A DNA stretch of 58,912 nt from Clostridiales bacterium. Its GTDB lineage: Bacteria; Bacillota; Clostridia; Oscillospirales; Acutalibacteraceae. The notes under the pieces are model-generated. The model worked only from the letters and a program-made list of their open reading frames with translations, had not been told where the DNA came from and ran no database searches. Location of the stretch: assembly GCA_019415925.1 (NCBI GenBank), contig DXYG01000007.1:1-58912 (forward strand), given 5' to 3'. Position numbers and translations under genes: made by a program. Positions 1 to 9,353 of the stretch are shown here, piece by piece (the stretch's first letter is position 1; each line of letters opens with the position of its first letter).

Positions 1-1
1 T

Positions 2-41
2 TGTGGGCTCTGCCCACACCCGCAAGCCTTTAAAAAGGCTT
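2..41. repeat. Two adjacent short hairpins
   Basis: Two back-to-back inverted repeats: TGTGGGC/GCCCACA at 2-18 and AAGCCTTT/AAAGGCTT at 24-41, followed by a T-rich stretch (49-61). They could be the terminator of a gene lying left of the window or a REP-like intergenic palindrome. No gene is seen in 1-183 apart from this and the promoter. Confidence 0.5.
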
Positions 42-114
42 GACCGAAATTTTAATTTTTTTGCGAGTCAACTCACCGCTAAATTATGGTTTATTTCACT
101 GAAAAATAAAGTGC

Positions 115-143
115 TTGCATTAATACGTAATGTTTGGTATAAT
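115..143 (+). promoter_or_regulatory. Sigma-A type promoter
   Basis: TTGCAT (115-120), a 17-bp spacer and TATAAT (138-143). It lies just upstream of the ATG at 184 and probably drives the surface-protein/dusB/glyA group. It also shows that an ORF start at 130 cannot be the real one, because that codon lies inside the promoter. Confidence 0.7.
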
Positions 144-183
144 CAAAATATATACGCCAAATATCTTAAAATGGGGTATTAAA

Positions 184-687
184 ATGAAATCAGTTAATTT
201 TCTTAAAAAAGCAGTTTGCTTTTCTATATTAATAACAGCAGTGTTGTTCAGCACATTTTCGGTGTTTGCCGTAGATTATGACGGTGACGGAATCGACGAT
301 GATATTTCAACTGTTGAGTCTGTATATACCGAGCCTGTATATACCGAACCTGTATACACCGAGCCTCCGTATGTTGAAGAAACAACCGAATACGTTCCCG
401 AAACTGAGCCGTATCAGGAGGAAACCACCGAGTATTTTCCTCCCGAAACCGAGCCTTACGAGCCCGAAACCGAAGCTCCGACTCAGGCGCAGTATGTTGA
501 GCCGCAGCAGAGTACAACCTCGTATATTCAGACGCCCACCGTTTCAAAAACAGTCAGCAAAAAGCAGTATTCCACCAACTACACCGCAGGAATCATTTCA
601 TGGGCTTGCGTAGGCGTGGGAATAATTGTTGCCGCCGCAGTGCTTATCAGCACAAAGGTCAGCGGCAGAAAAGCAGTGGGAAGATAA
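184..687 (+). CDS. Small secreted, membrane-anchored repeat protein
   Basis: The product is 167 aa and I do not recognise a family. An N-terminal signal peptide (about residues 1-29, ending near VFAVD) is followed by an acidic calcium-loop-like DYDGDGIDDD. Next comes a low-complexity stalk with three VYTEP units and several PETEP/EETTEY units. A Thr/Ser/Gln-rich stretch then leads to one C-terminal membrane helix (about residues 135-155) and a short basic tail. It is probably displayed on the cell surface with the stalk spanning the wall. The start at 184 is chosen because GGGGTATTAAAATG gives a ribosome site and the signal peptide begins there. The stop lies 2 bp before dusB, so the two genes are likely co-transcribed. 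Confidence 0.75.
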   Translation: MKSVNFLKKAVCFSILITAVLFSTFSVFAVDYDGDGIDDDISTVESVYTEPVYTEPVYTEPPYVEETTEYVPETEPYQEETTEYFPPETEPYEPETEAPTQAQYVEPQQSTTSYIQTPTVSKTVSKKQYSTNYTAGIISWACVGVGIIVAAAVLISTKVSGRKAVGR

Positions 688-689
688 GT

Positions 690-1667
690 ATGGGCAATTA
701 CAAAATCGGCTCGGTTGCTTTGAAATCCCGTGCAGTCCTTGCTCCTATGGCGGGCGTGAGCGACAGAGCATACAGAGAGCTTTGTATGAAGTTCGGTGCA
801 GGACTTTGCATAAGCGAAATGGTAAGCTCAAAGGCGCTTTCGTTCAACAGCAAAAAGAGCGAGCAGTTAATGGATATTTCCGACTTCGAACGTCCCTGCG
901 GTATTCAGATTTTCGGCGACGACCCCGATTGTATGGCTGAGGCGGCTCAGCGTGCAATGCAAAACAATCCCGATTTGATTGATATTAATATGGGCTGTCC
1001 GGCTCCGAAAATCAGCTCAAACGGCAGTGGCAGTGCACTTATGAGAAATCCACAGCTTTGCGGTGAAATTGTCAGCAAGGTTGTAAGCGTTTCAGATGTT
1101 CCCGTAACCGTAAAAATCCGCAAAGGCTGGGACGATGAAAACGCAAACGCCGTTAAGGTTGCAAAAATCTGTGAACAGGCAGGCGCAAGTGCAATCACCG
1201 TTCACGGCAGAACGAGAATGCAGTATTACAAGCCGCCTGTTGATTACGATATAATCAGAGCTGTGAAGAATGCCGTCAAAATTCCCGTAATTGCCAACGG
1301 CGACATTGACAGCGCAGAAAAAGCAAAGTCGGTTATCGAAAAAACAGGCTGTGATATAATTATGGTCGGCAGGGCAACGCTCGGCAATCCTTGGATTTTT
1401 TCGCAGATAAATTCTTATCTTGAAAATCCGCAAGTGCCTTTGCACTATCCGTCACTTGAAGAAAAGCTCGGCGTTATGGTCGGACATATCGAAAAAATGG
1501 TCGAATACAAGGGCGAGCATATGGCGCTTTTGCAGGCTCGAAAGCTTGTTGCAGGCTATTTTAAGGGAATGAGGGGAGCGGCATCTCTTCGAAATGAAGC
1601 AGGAAGAATTTCCACGCTAAACGATTTGTATGTATTAAAAGATAAGGCATTATCAGCCAATCTATAA
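690..1667 (+). CDS. dusB: tRNA-dihydrouridine synthase (DusB type)
   Basis: This 325-aa FMN-dependent enzyme reduces uridines in the tRNA D-loop. The TIM-barrel motifs are in order: LAPMAGVSDRAYR near the N-terminus, the catalytic-cysteine segment DINMGCPAPKI, KIRKGWD, ITVHGRTRMQYY, PVIANGDI and the phosphate-binding MVGRATLGNPWIF. Length and motifs fit the DusB/YacF family of Firmicutes. The ATG at 690 is preferred over an upstream in-frame start inside the preceding gene, because the family begins here and GGGAAG precedes it. It sits 2 bp after the surface-protein gene and 35 bp before glyA, so the three probably form an operon. Confidence 0.93.
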   Translation: MGNYKIGSVALKSRAVLAPMAGVSDRAYRELCMKFGAGLCISEMVSSKALSFNSKKSEQLMDISDFERPCGIQIFGDDPDCMAEAAQRAMQNNPDLIDINMGCPAPKISSNGSGSALMRNPQLCGEIVSKVVSVSDVPVTVKIRKGWDDENANAVKVAKICEQAGASAITVHGRTRMQYYKPPVDYDIIRAVKNAVKIPVIANGDIDSAEKAKSVIEKTGCDIIMVGRATLGNPWIFSQINSYLENPQVPLHYPSLEEKLGVMVGHIEKMVEYKGEHMALLQARKLVAGYFKGMRGAASLRNEAGRISTLNDLYVLKDKALSANL

Positions 1668-1702
1668 ATAAAGAAAAGAATTTCAGATAAGGGGAATTTA
1701 AA

Positions 1703-2959
1703 ATGAGTGAATTAACAAACATCGCATCTCTTGAGTATCTCAACGGCTACGATCCCGAGGTAGGTCAGGCTATGACCGACGAGCTTAAAAGACAGCGCAG
1801 AAATCTTGAGCTTATCGCAAGCGAAAACCTCGTTTCACCTGCCGTTATGGCGGCTATGGGAAGCCACCTTACAAATAAGTATGCCGAGGGTTACCCCGGC
1901 AAGCGTTACTACGGCGGCTGTGAGTGCGTAGACGTTGTTGAGGAAATTGCACGCAAGCGTGCCTGCGAGCTTTTCGGCGCAGAACACGCAAATGTTCAGC
2001 CTCACTCAGGTGCACAGGCTAACACAGCAGTTTATTTTGCAATGCTCCAGCCGGGCGATACGGTAATGGGTATGAATCTCAACGAGGGCGGTCACCTTAC
2101 TCACGGCTCACCTGTCAACATTTCAGGCAAATACTTCAACTTTGTCGCTTACGGCGTAGACCCCGTTACACACAGAATTGATTATGACAAGGTGCTTGAA
2201 ACTGCAAAGGAGTGCAAGCCAAAGCTTATCGTAGCAGGTGCTTCCGCTTATCCGAGAATCATTGACTTTGCTAAATTCAGAGAAATTGCAGACGAGGTCG
2301 GCGCATATCTTATGGTAGATATGGCTCATATCGCAGGTCTTGTAGCCGCAGGCGTTCATCCTAACCCTGTTCCTTACTGCGAATTTGTTACAACAACAAC
2401 TCACAAAACCCTTCGTGGACCTCGTGGCGGACTTATCCTCTGCCGTGAGGAGTTTGCAAAGCAGATAGACAAGGCAATTTTCCCCGGAACACAGGGCGGT
2501 CCTCTTATGCACACAATCGCCGCAAAGGCTGTTTGCTTCGGTGAGGCATTAAAGCCCGAATTCAAGGAGTACGGTGCAAAGGTTGTTTCAAACTGCAAGG
2601 CTCTTGCTGACGGACTTATCAAGAGAGGCAACAAGCTCGTTTCGGGCGGTACAGACAACCACGTTCTTCTTCTCGACTTGCGTGATACAGACGTTACGGG
2701 CAAGGAGCTTGAGGCTCGTCTTGACGACTGCTACATCACAGTAAACAAGAACACAATCCCCGGTGAACCCCGTTCACCGTTCGTTACAAGCGGCGTAAGA
2801 ATCGGCACAGCCGCAGTTACAACAAGAGGTCTTAACGAGGAAGATATGGATTTGATTGCCGAGTACATCACTCTCGTTCTCAACGATTATGAGAACAGCA
2901 GAGATAAGGTAAGAGCAGGCGTTGAGGCTATCTGCAAAAAATATCCGCTTTATGAATAA
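1703..2959 (+). CDS. glyA: Serine hydroxymethyltransferase
   Basis: This 418-aa PLP enzyme interconverts serine plus tetrahydrofolate with glycine plus 5,10-methylene-tetrahydrofolate. The PLP-lysine motif TTTHKTLRGPRGG lies near residue 232. ELIASENLVSPAV and YAEGYPGKRYYGGCE near the N-terminus and EPRSPFVTSGVRIGT near the C-terminus are typical of the family. The ribosome site AGGGGAATTTAAA precedes the ATG. It is the last gene before the hairpin terminator at 3007. Confidence 0.97.
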   Translation: MSELTNIASLEYLNGYDPEVGQAMTDELKRQRRNLELIASENLVSPAVMAAMGSHLTNKYAEGYPGKRYYGGCECVDVVEEIARKRACELFGAEHANVQPHSGAQANTAVYFAMLQPGDTVMGMNLNEGGHLTHGSPVNISGKYFNFVAYGVDPVTHRIDYDKVLETAKECKPKLIVAGASAYPRIIDFAKFREIADEVGAYLMVDMAHIAGLVAAGVHPNPVPYCEFVTTTTHKTLRGPRGGLILCREEFAKQIDKAIFPGTQGGPLMHTIAAKAVCFGEALKPEFKEYGAKVVSNCKALADGLIKRGNKLVSGGTDNHVLLLDLRDTDVTGKELEARLDDCYITVNKNTIPGEPRSPFVTSGVRIGTAAVTTRGLNEEDMDLIAEYITLVLNDYENSRDKVRAGVEAICKKYPLYE

Positions 2960-3006
2960 TTCGAAATTATCTTAAAGGATAACCAAAAATATTTCTCATA
3001 TTTTCA

Positions 3007-3039
3007 GGGAACGGCAAAAAGCCGTTCCCGAAGTTTTTT
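3007..3039 (+). terminator. Rho-independent terminator after glyA
   Basis: A perfect 9-bp stem GGGAACGGC/GCCGTTCCC (3007-3015, 3021-3029) with an AAAAA loop, followed after four bases by a run of six T residues (3034-3039). It ends the dusB-glyA transcript just before rarA. Confidence 0.9.
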
Positions 3040-3073
3040 ACATATATAATGTATAATGAAAGGAGGCTTTCAA

Positions 3074-4345
3074 ATGAAAAAACCGCTTGCCGACCGTTTT
3101 CGTCCGCAGTCGCTTGATGATATTGTAGGGCAGAAGCATCTGCTTGCTCCCGATAAACCGCTTCGCAGAATAATCGAGAGTGGAGAAATACCGAACCTAA
3201 TTTTTTACGGTCCGTCGGGCGTCGGAAAAACAACTCTTGCAACCTATATTGCCAACAAGACGAACAAAACTCTCAAAAAGCTCAACGGAACAACAGCCTC
3301 AACAGCGGATATAAAAGATATTGTTTCGCAGATAAATACATTTTCGGGCATTAACGGAATTTTGCTCTATCTTGATGAGATTCAGTATTTTAATAAAAAG
3401 CAACAGCAGACCTTGCTGGAATATATTGAAAACGGAAGTATTACTCTGATTGCCTCCACAACGGAAAATCCGTATTTCTATGTATATAACGCAATTCTGA
3501 GCCGTTCCACGGTGTTTGAATTCAAGTCTGTTCCGTCTGACGAGGTAGTAAGGGCAGTCTATCGTGCCGCCGAGCTGTTAGAGCAGGAGCAGGGAATAAA
3601 GATTGATTTGCCCTGTGAGTGTGCCGAAAAAATAGCGTCAGGCTGCGGCGGTGATGTTCGCAAAGCGATGAATGCGCTTGAGCTTTCCGTTATTTCGGCT
3701 GATAGCGAGGGCGATACACGAAAGGTCACTCTTGAAATTGTTGAACAGCTTGTGCAGAAAAGTGCACTTCGCTATGACAAGGACGGTGACGAGCATTATG
3801 ATATTGTTTCTGCTTATCAGAAAAGTATGCGTGGCAGTGATACAGACGCCGCTCTGCACTACCTTGCAAGACTGCTTGAAGCAGGCGATTTGATAAGTGC
3901 CTGCCGCAGACTTATGGTGTGTGCCTGCGAGGACGTCGGTGTGGCATACCCTCAGCTTATTCCGATTGTAAAATCCTGTGTTGATATCGCACGTGACGTC
4001 GGACTTCCCGAGGCGAGAATCCCTCTTGCCGATGCAGTTGTAATGGTGTGCAATGCGCCTAAGTCAAACTCTGCTTATATGGGAATAAACCTTGCAATGC
4101 AGGACGTTAAGAACGGCAGAACAGGACCTGTTCCCAGACAGCTACAGAATATGCATTACGACGGCGAGGATAATCAGAATAAAGGCCAGTTTTATCTTTA
4201 TCCGCACGATTATGAAAATCACCACGTTAAACAGCAGTATCTTCCCGATGAAATCAGAAACAGAGTTTATTACCGCTACGGTGACAACAAAAATGAGCAA
4301 GCCTTCAAAGCCTACTGGGACAAAATAAAATCAGATAAGTCTTAA
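3074..4345 (+). CDS. rarA: Replication-associated recombination protein A (RarA/MgsA)
   Basis: A 423-aa AAA+ ATPase of the RarA/MgsA/WRNIP1 family that acts at stalled replication forks. The N-terminal LADRFRPQSLDDIVGQKHLL is characteristic. Walker A is GPSGVGKTT (about residues 46-54), Walker B is LLYLDEIQYF and sensor 1 is ASTTENP. The C-terminal half (YQKSMRGSDTDAALHYLARLL, then NAPKSNSAY) matches the family tetramerisation domain. The start at 3074 rather than 3056 is set by AAAGGAGG six bases upstream. A pair of TATAAT-like boxes at 3045-3057 could be its -10 element, but no good -35 is visible. Confidence 0.93.
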   Translation: MKKPLADRFRPQSLDDIVGQKHLLAPDKPLRRIIESGEIPNLIFYGPSGVGKTTLATYIANKTNKTLKKLNGTTASTADIKDIVSQINTFSGINGILLYLDEIQYFNKKQQQTLLEYIENGSITLIASTTENPYFYVYNAILSRSTVFEFKSVPSDEVVRAVYRAAELLEQEQGIKIDLPCECAEKIASGCGGDVRKAMNALELSVISADSEGDTRKVTLEIVEQLVQKSALRYDKDGDEHYDIVSAYQKSMRGSDTDAALHYLARLLEAGDLISACRRLMVCACEDVGVAYPQLIPIVKSCVDIARDVGLPEARIPLADAVVMVCNAPKSNSAYMGINLAMQDVKNGRTGPVPRQLQNMHYDGEDNQNKGQFYLYPHDYENHHVKQQYLPDEIRNRVYYRYGDNKNEQAFKAYWDKIKSDKS

Positions 4346-4660
4346 CATATATATGAAAAAGACAAATAATAAAAAATAAAAAGCGAATTTTTCGCCTGAA
4401 ATTAACACAAAAACGCAAAGCAAAATTACATCTTTTTGTTTTGTGTTTTGCTTTTGTTTAGCTTTTTTTATCTTATGCTATAACTATTGTAAAAAGTGCA
4501 CAAATAAGAGCTTGACTTTTTGTAAGGTAAAAATGGGATTATTTTCTAAAAAAGAAATTAAGAAACCATTAACTATTGTAAAATTATGTTGTAATTGTGG
4601 AGTAGTGTTGAGTGACTTCACACGGACAACCATACTTAATGAATTTGGAGGAAAATCATT
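4346..4660 (+). promoter_or_regulatory. AT-rich leader of the starch locus with a 14-bp direct repeat
   Basis: This 315-bp gap holds a short hairpin (GCGAA/TTCGC, 4383-4395), an A/T-rich stretch that may end rarA transcription, and two identical copies of TAACTATTGTAAAA at 4481-4494 and 4570-4583 (start to start 89 bp). The copies lie upstream of the dockerin gene and could be regulator sites. I see no convincing promoter hexamer pair. A 44-codon ORF from 4533 to 4667 overlaps the next start and is not called. Confidence 0.4.
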
Positions 4661-6304
4661 ATGGTAAGAAAACAACATAAAGTATTAAGTCTTATTCTCT
4701 GCTTAATACTTGCAGTTTCGGCAGTTTGTGCCGGTACTGTTGGTGCCTTTGCGGCATCCGGAGATACTGTTTATTGTAAGCTCAATAACGGTTGGACCAA
4801 GGTTTATGCCTATATGTGGGGAGATGGCATAGGCGAAAACCATGCTTGGCCCGGTGTTGAGATGACAAATGTTGAAGGTGACGTATATTCGTACAACGTT
4901 ACAGGCGAATATGACAAGATTATCTTCACTAACGGCAACAACGGAGCCGGTCAGACCGGCACCATTGCTTATGCAGGCAACGGCAAAATCTACGATTTGT
5001 CAGCAGGTAAATGGTCAACCTACGTTGATGCTCCCACAAGCGCAACAACTGCAACAACTGCTACTACAGCAACAACAGCTACAACAGCTACACAGGCTCC
5101 CACATCAAGTGGCGACGGCGTTACAGTTTACCTCAAGAACGAGGCTGGCTGGTCAGCTGCTTACTGCTATATGTGGACTGATGGCGCAGGTAACAATCAT
5201 GCTTGGCCCGGCGAAGCAATGACAAATATCGGCGACGATGTTTATATGTATACTGCTTCAAAGAGCTATAAGAATTGCATATTCAATATTGGCTCTGACA
5301 AGACAAAGACAGGCAACCTTACAACAATGGACGGTCAGATTTACAACAACAAAACAGGCGAATGGTCTGTTTACGATTTAAGCGACCTTCAGGTTAAGTC
5401 TTACACAGCTGACCCTACAACAGGTGTTTACATTGATACAGACGTAACACTTTCAGCTCAAGCTCAGAACAGAAACGGCGCAGCAGTAAGCTACAAGTTC
5501 TCTGTAACAAACGAGAACGGCGGTACTTCCGTTGTTTCTGATTTCAGCAGCACAAACTCAGTTGTATGGACTCCCCAGACAGCAGGCACATACACAATCA
5601 CTTTTGATTTCAAGGACACAGAGGGCAACGAAAACAGCCGCACAACAACTCTTAAGGTTGAAGACGACTCAGCTCTTGTAAAGCCTATCATCAAGAGTGT
5701 ATTCCCCGCAAACAACAACTTAATCAAGGTTAATAAAGCTGCAACCGTTTCTGTAAAAGCAGGCGGCGGTAAGACAGGTACAAACCTTCTTTTCTACAAG
5801 TATATCGTAACCGATCCTAACGGTGTTAAGAATATTCCTTACTACACACTCAACAGCACATATTCTTTCACACCCACAATGCTCGGTGAATATACAGTTA
5901 ATGTTTACGTTCAGGGTTCTGACAACACAACTATAAACAAGACTTATAAGTACACAGCTACAAACAGTGATGTAACAGTTCCTACAACAGCTCCTGTTCC
6001 TGCAACAACGGCTCCTGTTCCCACAACAGCTCCCGTTCCCACAACAACGGCTCCTGTTCCTACAACAACTGCACCCGTTCCGGCTACAACAGCTCCTGTT
6101 CCCACAACAACAGCTCCGCACGTAGTTTTAGGCGATGTTGACGGCGACGGTTCACTCACAGTTAAGGACGCAACTTACATCCAGAAGTATCTGGCAGAAT
6201 TTGATGAATACAGCTCAATTAGCCTCAAAGTTGGCGACGTTGACGGCGACGGCAGAATTTCTGTAAAGGATGCTACTGTAATTCAGACAATACTCACAAA
6301 ATAA
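4661..6304 (+). CDS. Secreted starch-binding dockerin protein (amylosome component)
   Basis: The protein is 547 aa with a signal peptide (about 1-32). Two CBM26-like starch-binding modules follow (about 35-122 and 150-235). Both carry the YxYMWxDGxGxNHAWPG pattern and are joined by an Ala/Thr linker. Two Ig/PKD-like beta domains (about 245-330 and 340-435) and a Pro/Thr linker of repeated TAPVP units (about 440-485) come next. The C-terminus is a type I dockerin with duplicated calcium loops (GDVDGDGSLTVKDA and GDVDGDGRISVKDA). No catalytic domain is visible. By analogy with the Sas proteins of R. bromii it should bind starch outside the cell and dock onto a cohesin scaffold; no scaffold gene is in the window. 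TGGAGG precedes the ATG. It is 27 bp from the amylase gene. Confidence 0.88.
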   Translation: MVRKQHKVLSLILCLILAVSAVCAGTVGAFAASGDTVYCKLNNGWTKVYAYMWGDGIGENHAWPGVEMTNVEGDVYSYNVTGEYDKIIFTNGNNGAGQTGTIAYAGNGKIYDLSAGKWSTYVDAPTSATTATTATTATTATTATQAPTSSGDGVTVYLKNEAGWSAAYCYMWTDGAGNNHAWPGEAMTNIGDDVYMYTASKSYKNCIFNIGSDKTKTGNLTTMDGQIYNNKTGEWSVYDLSDLQVKSYTADPTTGVYIDTDVTLSAQAQNRNGAAVSYKFSVTNENGGTSVVSDFSSTNSVVWTPQTAGTYTITFDFKDTEGNENSRTTTLKVEDDSALVKPIIKSVFPANNNLIKVNKAATVSVKAGGGKTGTNLLFYKYIVTDPNGVKNIPYYTLNSTYSFTPTMLGEYTVNVYVQGSDNTTINKTYKYTATNSDVTVPTTAPVPATTAPVPTTAPVPTTTAPVPTTTAPVPATTAPVPTTTAPHVVLGDVDGDGSLTVKDATYIQKYLAEFDEYSSISLKVGDVDGDGRISVKDATVIQTILTK

Positions 6305-6331
6305 TAACATTGTTAAAACAGGGAGATTATT

Positions 6332-8770
6332 ATGACAGGGATTAAAAAGCTATGTGCTCTTGTTCTTGTTCTTATGTTAGTAGTTTCCGCAGGAATTTTC
6401 ACAGTAAGTGGTGCCGAGACTTCAGATTCGAATGAAGTTGCGGCAGACACTGCTGAAAAAACCGGAATCACAATTCACGTAAGACACAAGGATTTAACAC
6501 AGCCATACATCTACTTATGGAACTCGCTTCCTACAAACAGCGCAATGTCAAAGTCTTATCCAGGTGAAAAGATGACAAGCGCAAATGGTTGGTTTAACTA
6601 TTATGTTCCCAACGTTACAAAGGTAAATGCTATTGTAACTGACGCAAAGGGTAACCAGTATTCAAAGGAACAGAAGCTCACTTCTGCTAATGAATGGTGG
6701 TGTTACAACGGAAAATGGTCAAAATACAATCCTGACCAGACCGACCCGATTGAAGACGTAGATATGCGTGAAGAAACTATCTACTTTGTTATGACAACTC
6801 GTTTCTATGACGGTGATACAGGCAACAACGTTCACTGCTGGGACGACGGTACAGCAAATAACCCCGACAGCGACCCCGCTTGGCGTGGTGACTTCAAAGG
6901 TCTTGCCGACAAGCTCGACTATATCAAGGCTCTTGGTTTCTCTGCAATCTGGGTTACACCTGTTGTAACAAACGCTTCAGGTTACGACTACCACGGCTAT
7001 CACGCTATGGATTTCAGCACAGTTGACCGCCGTTATGAAAGCGATGATTTCACCTATGAAGACCTTATCCATGCAGCGCATGAAAAAGGTATGAAGATTA
7101 TCCAGGATGTTGTTTGGCAGCATACAGGTAACTTCGGTGAATCCTTCTTCAGTCCTTTGTTTACAAAGGATTATGATGCAATGTTCAATTCCGATATTAC
7201 AAAAACAGGTAAGATCGAGAAGGAAATGATTCCGACAGATTATCTTCTCGATTCTTACGGACTCAGCTCTGGTGATGCTTATTGGGCACAGAAACCTGGT
7301 ATACAGTACAAGCAGAGACTTAATCTTATGAAGAATGTTGAATATGATGGTAACATCGGTAACAGTACAGGTAGTCAGCCTGCGGCTAAAGACTATGAGA
7401 TGACTAAGATTTCGGACAGCGATATTTACAACCCCAATAACTACTATCATTCAGGTTATTTCCAGAGTCCTAACTACGATGACTGGACAACAAAATTCAG
7501 CCAGATTGCCGGCGACTGCGTTGACCTTAACACAGAGAACCCCGCAGTTGCTGAATATGTAGTAGATTCTTACTCAAAGTACATTGAAATGGGTGTTGAC
7601 GGCTTCCGTGTAGATACAGTACGTCACATTCCAAGACTTTCTCTTAACCTTATGTTTAACCAGCAGTTCCTTGACAATGCTAAAGCAGCTGGCAAGTCAA
7701 ACTTCCTTATGTTCGGTGAAATCTGCACTCGTTATACACAGATTTGGTACAGAGGACATGCAGAAGAGTCTACTCCTTACTATACTTGGAAAGAGTCCAA
7801 CAGCAAGTGGGCTGACCAGTGGAGCTGGGGAACTTCTAAAGAAGACATCAACCACAATATGAACCTTGTTTTCGATCATTACCTTGAGGAAGACTACTTC
7901 GAGCAGGATCACAATTCCATTATGCCTCAGTCTGATAATGCATTCCTTAAGGGTATTGAGTATCATACTCCTGACAGATCTATGGCATCAGGTATGGAAG
8001 CTATTGACTTCCAGATGCACAGAATGTTTGGTGATGCAAAAAGTGCTTATGGCTTTGCAAAGGGTAATGACCAGTTTTACAATGACGCAACATACAATGT
8101 AATGTATGTTGACTCTCACGACTATGCTCCCGAGGGACCTAACGAATTTACACGTTTCGAAGGCGGTACACAGACTTGGGCTGAAAACCTTGACCTTATG
8201 TTTACATTCCGTGGTATTCCTTGCGTTTACTACGGCTCTGAAGTAGAGTTCAAGAAGGGTGAGCTTATTGATAAGGGAACTTTGATTTCACTTGAAAATT
8301 CAGGTCGTGCATATTATGGTGACTACCTTGAAGGTAATGTAACTGCTACAGACTTTAGCGAATACACAGCTTCCGGTACAGTTGCAGATACTCTTGCAAG
8401 TCCTCTTTCAAAGCACCTCTCAAAGGTTAATGCTATCCGTCGTGCAATTCCTGCACTTCAGAAAGGTCAGTACACAGCTTCCAGCAACTATGTATCAGGC
8501 GGCAATATGTCTTACATCCGTCGTTACACAAACAAAAATGAGGGTGTTGACAGCCTTGCACTTGTAACAGTTTCAAGCGGTGCAACATTCAAGAATATCC
8601 CCAACGGCGCATATATTGATGCAGTTACAGGTGATGTTCAGAACGTAACAAACGGTACACTCACTGTTCCTACAATCGGTAAGGCTAATATGAGAGTATA
8701 CGTATGCTGCGCTTCAGGCTTCACAGGCATCAACGGTGCAATCGGCGGTTCTTCAGATTATCTTAAGTAA
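6332..8770 (+). CDS. Secreted GH13 alpha-amylase with N-terminal starch-binding module
   Basis: The protein is 812 aa with a signal peptide (about 1-27), a CBM26-like domain (about 45-130, WNSLPTNSAMSKSYPGEKM) and a GH13 barrel starting near EETIYFVMTTRFYDGD. Conserved GH13 regions are present: I as DVVWQHTG (about 260), II as GFRVDTVRH with the nucleophile Asp (about 427), III as FGEI with the acid/base Glu (about 463) and IV as VDSHD (about 593-597). A beta-sandwich C-domain ends the protein. There is no dockerin, so it is probably released or bound only through its starch module. GGGAG precedes the ATG. It is probably co-transcribed with the upstream dockerin protein and ended by the hairpin at 8791. 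Confidence 0.93.
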   Translation: MTGIKKLCALVLVLMLVVSAGIFTVSGAETSDSNEVAADTAEKTGITIHVRHKDLTQPYIYLWNSLPTNSAMSKSYPGEKMTSANGWFNYYVPNVTKVNAIVTDAKGNQYSKEQKLTSANEWWCYNGKWSKYNPDQTDPIEDVDMREETIYFVMTTRFYDGDTGNNVHCWDDGTANNPDSDPAWRGDFKGLADKLDYIKALGFSAIWVTPVVTNASGYDYHGYHAMDFSTVDRRYESDDFTYEDLIHAAHEKGMKIIQDVVWQHTGNFGESFFSPLFTKDYDAMFNSDITKTGKIEKEMIPTDYLLDSYGLSSGDAYWAQKPGIQYKQRLNLMKNVEYDGNIGNSTGSQPAAKDYEMTKISDSDIYNPNNYYHSGYFQSPNYDDWTTKFSQIAGDCVDLNTENPAVAEYVVDSYSKYIEMGVDGFRVDTVRHIPRLSLNLMFNQQFLDNAKAAGKSNFLMFGEICTRYTQIWYRGHAEESTPYYTWKESNSKWADQWSWGTSKEDINHNMNLVFDHYLEEDYFEQDHNSIMPQSDNAFLKGIEYHTPDRSMASGMEAIDFQMHRMFGDAKSAYGFAKGNDQFYNDATYNVMYVDSHDYAPEGPNEFTRFEGGTQTWAENLDLMFTFRGIPCVYYGSEVEFKKGELIDKGTLISLENSGRAYYGDYLEGNVTATDFSEYTASGTVADTLASPLSKHLSKVNAIRRAIPALQKGQYTASSNYVSGGNMSYIRRYTNKNEGVDSLALVTVSSGATFKNIPNGAYIDAVTGDVQNVTNGTLTVPTIGKANMRVYVCCASGFTGINGAIGGSSDYLK

Positions 8771-8790
8771 TTAACTTATCTTGCAAATAG

Positions 8791-8828
8791 CAACGGCACT
8801 CCGTAATAGAGTGCCGTTGTTTTCTTTT
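8791..8828 (+). terminator. Rho-independent terminator after amylase
   Basis: A perfect 11-bp stem CAACGGCACTC/GAGTGCCGTTG (8791-8801, 8809-8819) with a 7-nt loop, followed by TTTTCTTTT. It ends the starch operon. No comparable T-run exists on the other strand for the convergent recombinase/spoVT gene. Confidence 0.92.
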
Positions 8829-8911
8829 GGACTGAAATTTTTATTTTTTGCACAGTGTAAAAATAGCTTATTGTTATCAGTTATTGAAAACTGAAAAGAA
8901 AATAAACCTAT

Positions 8912-9353
8912 TCAATCTTCCATTTGCTTACCTAAAAAAGCAGCAGCAGACTGTGCAAGCTTGATTTCTGCACCGGTAGGAACTTTTATGCTTTCACCTG
9001 AGAGCATAACAACTGCACCCGAAATATCTCCCGAAGCAATTATCGGATAAATAACAGCCGCCGGGTGTTCTATGCCCTCAATGGGTAGAATGTCACCTGC
9101 ATTTTGCTGAGTTGCAGCATAGCTTTTTCTGCTTTCCATATAGTTTTCAAGAACGGTGCTTACTCTGCGCTCAAGAAATTCACGTTTTGATACGCCCGCA
9201 GCAGCAATAACGTGGTCCTTGTCACAGATTAACGTAGGCAAAGAGCTTATCCGTGAAATTACATCGGCATATTGCCCTGCAAACTCTGAAAGCTCACCGA
9301 CAGGAGAGTATTTTTTAAAAATAACCTCACCGTCAGTAGCAGTGTATATTTCC
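8912..9353 (-). pseudogene. spoVT: 3' part of the interrupted spoVT gene
   Basis: These bases, with the core, encode the last 146 residues of stage V sporulation protein T. They cover the last AbrB-domain strands (EIYTATDGEVIFKKYSP) and the whole GAF-like regulatory domain. Known SpoVT is about 178 aa; joining this part to the 34 codons at 44281-44381 gives 180 aa in one frame. As integrated it has no start of its own and is read only as the tail of the recombinase. SpoVT is a forespore regulator of the sigma-G regulon in Bacillus. Confidence 0.92.

Noticed and set aside
4443..4667. ORF of 74 codons (or 44 from 4533) before the dockerin gene, overlapping its ATG
   Set aside because: It runs through the next gene's ribosome site and AT-rich leader, has no family resemblance and only a weak ribosome site of its own.
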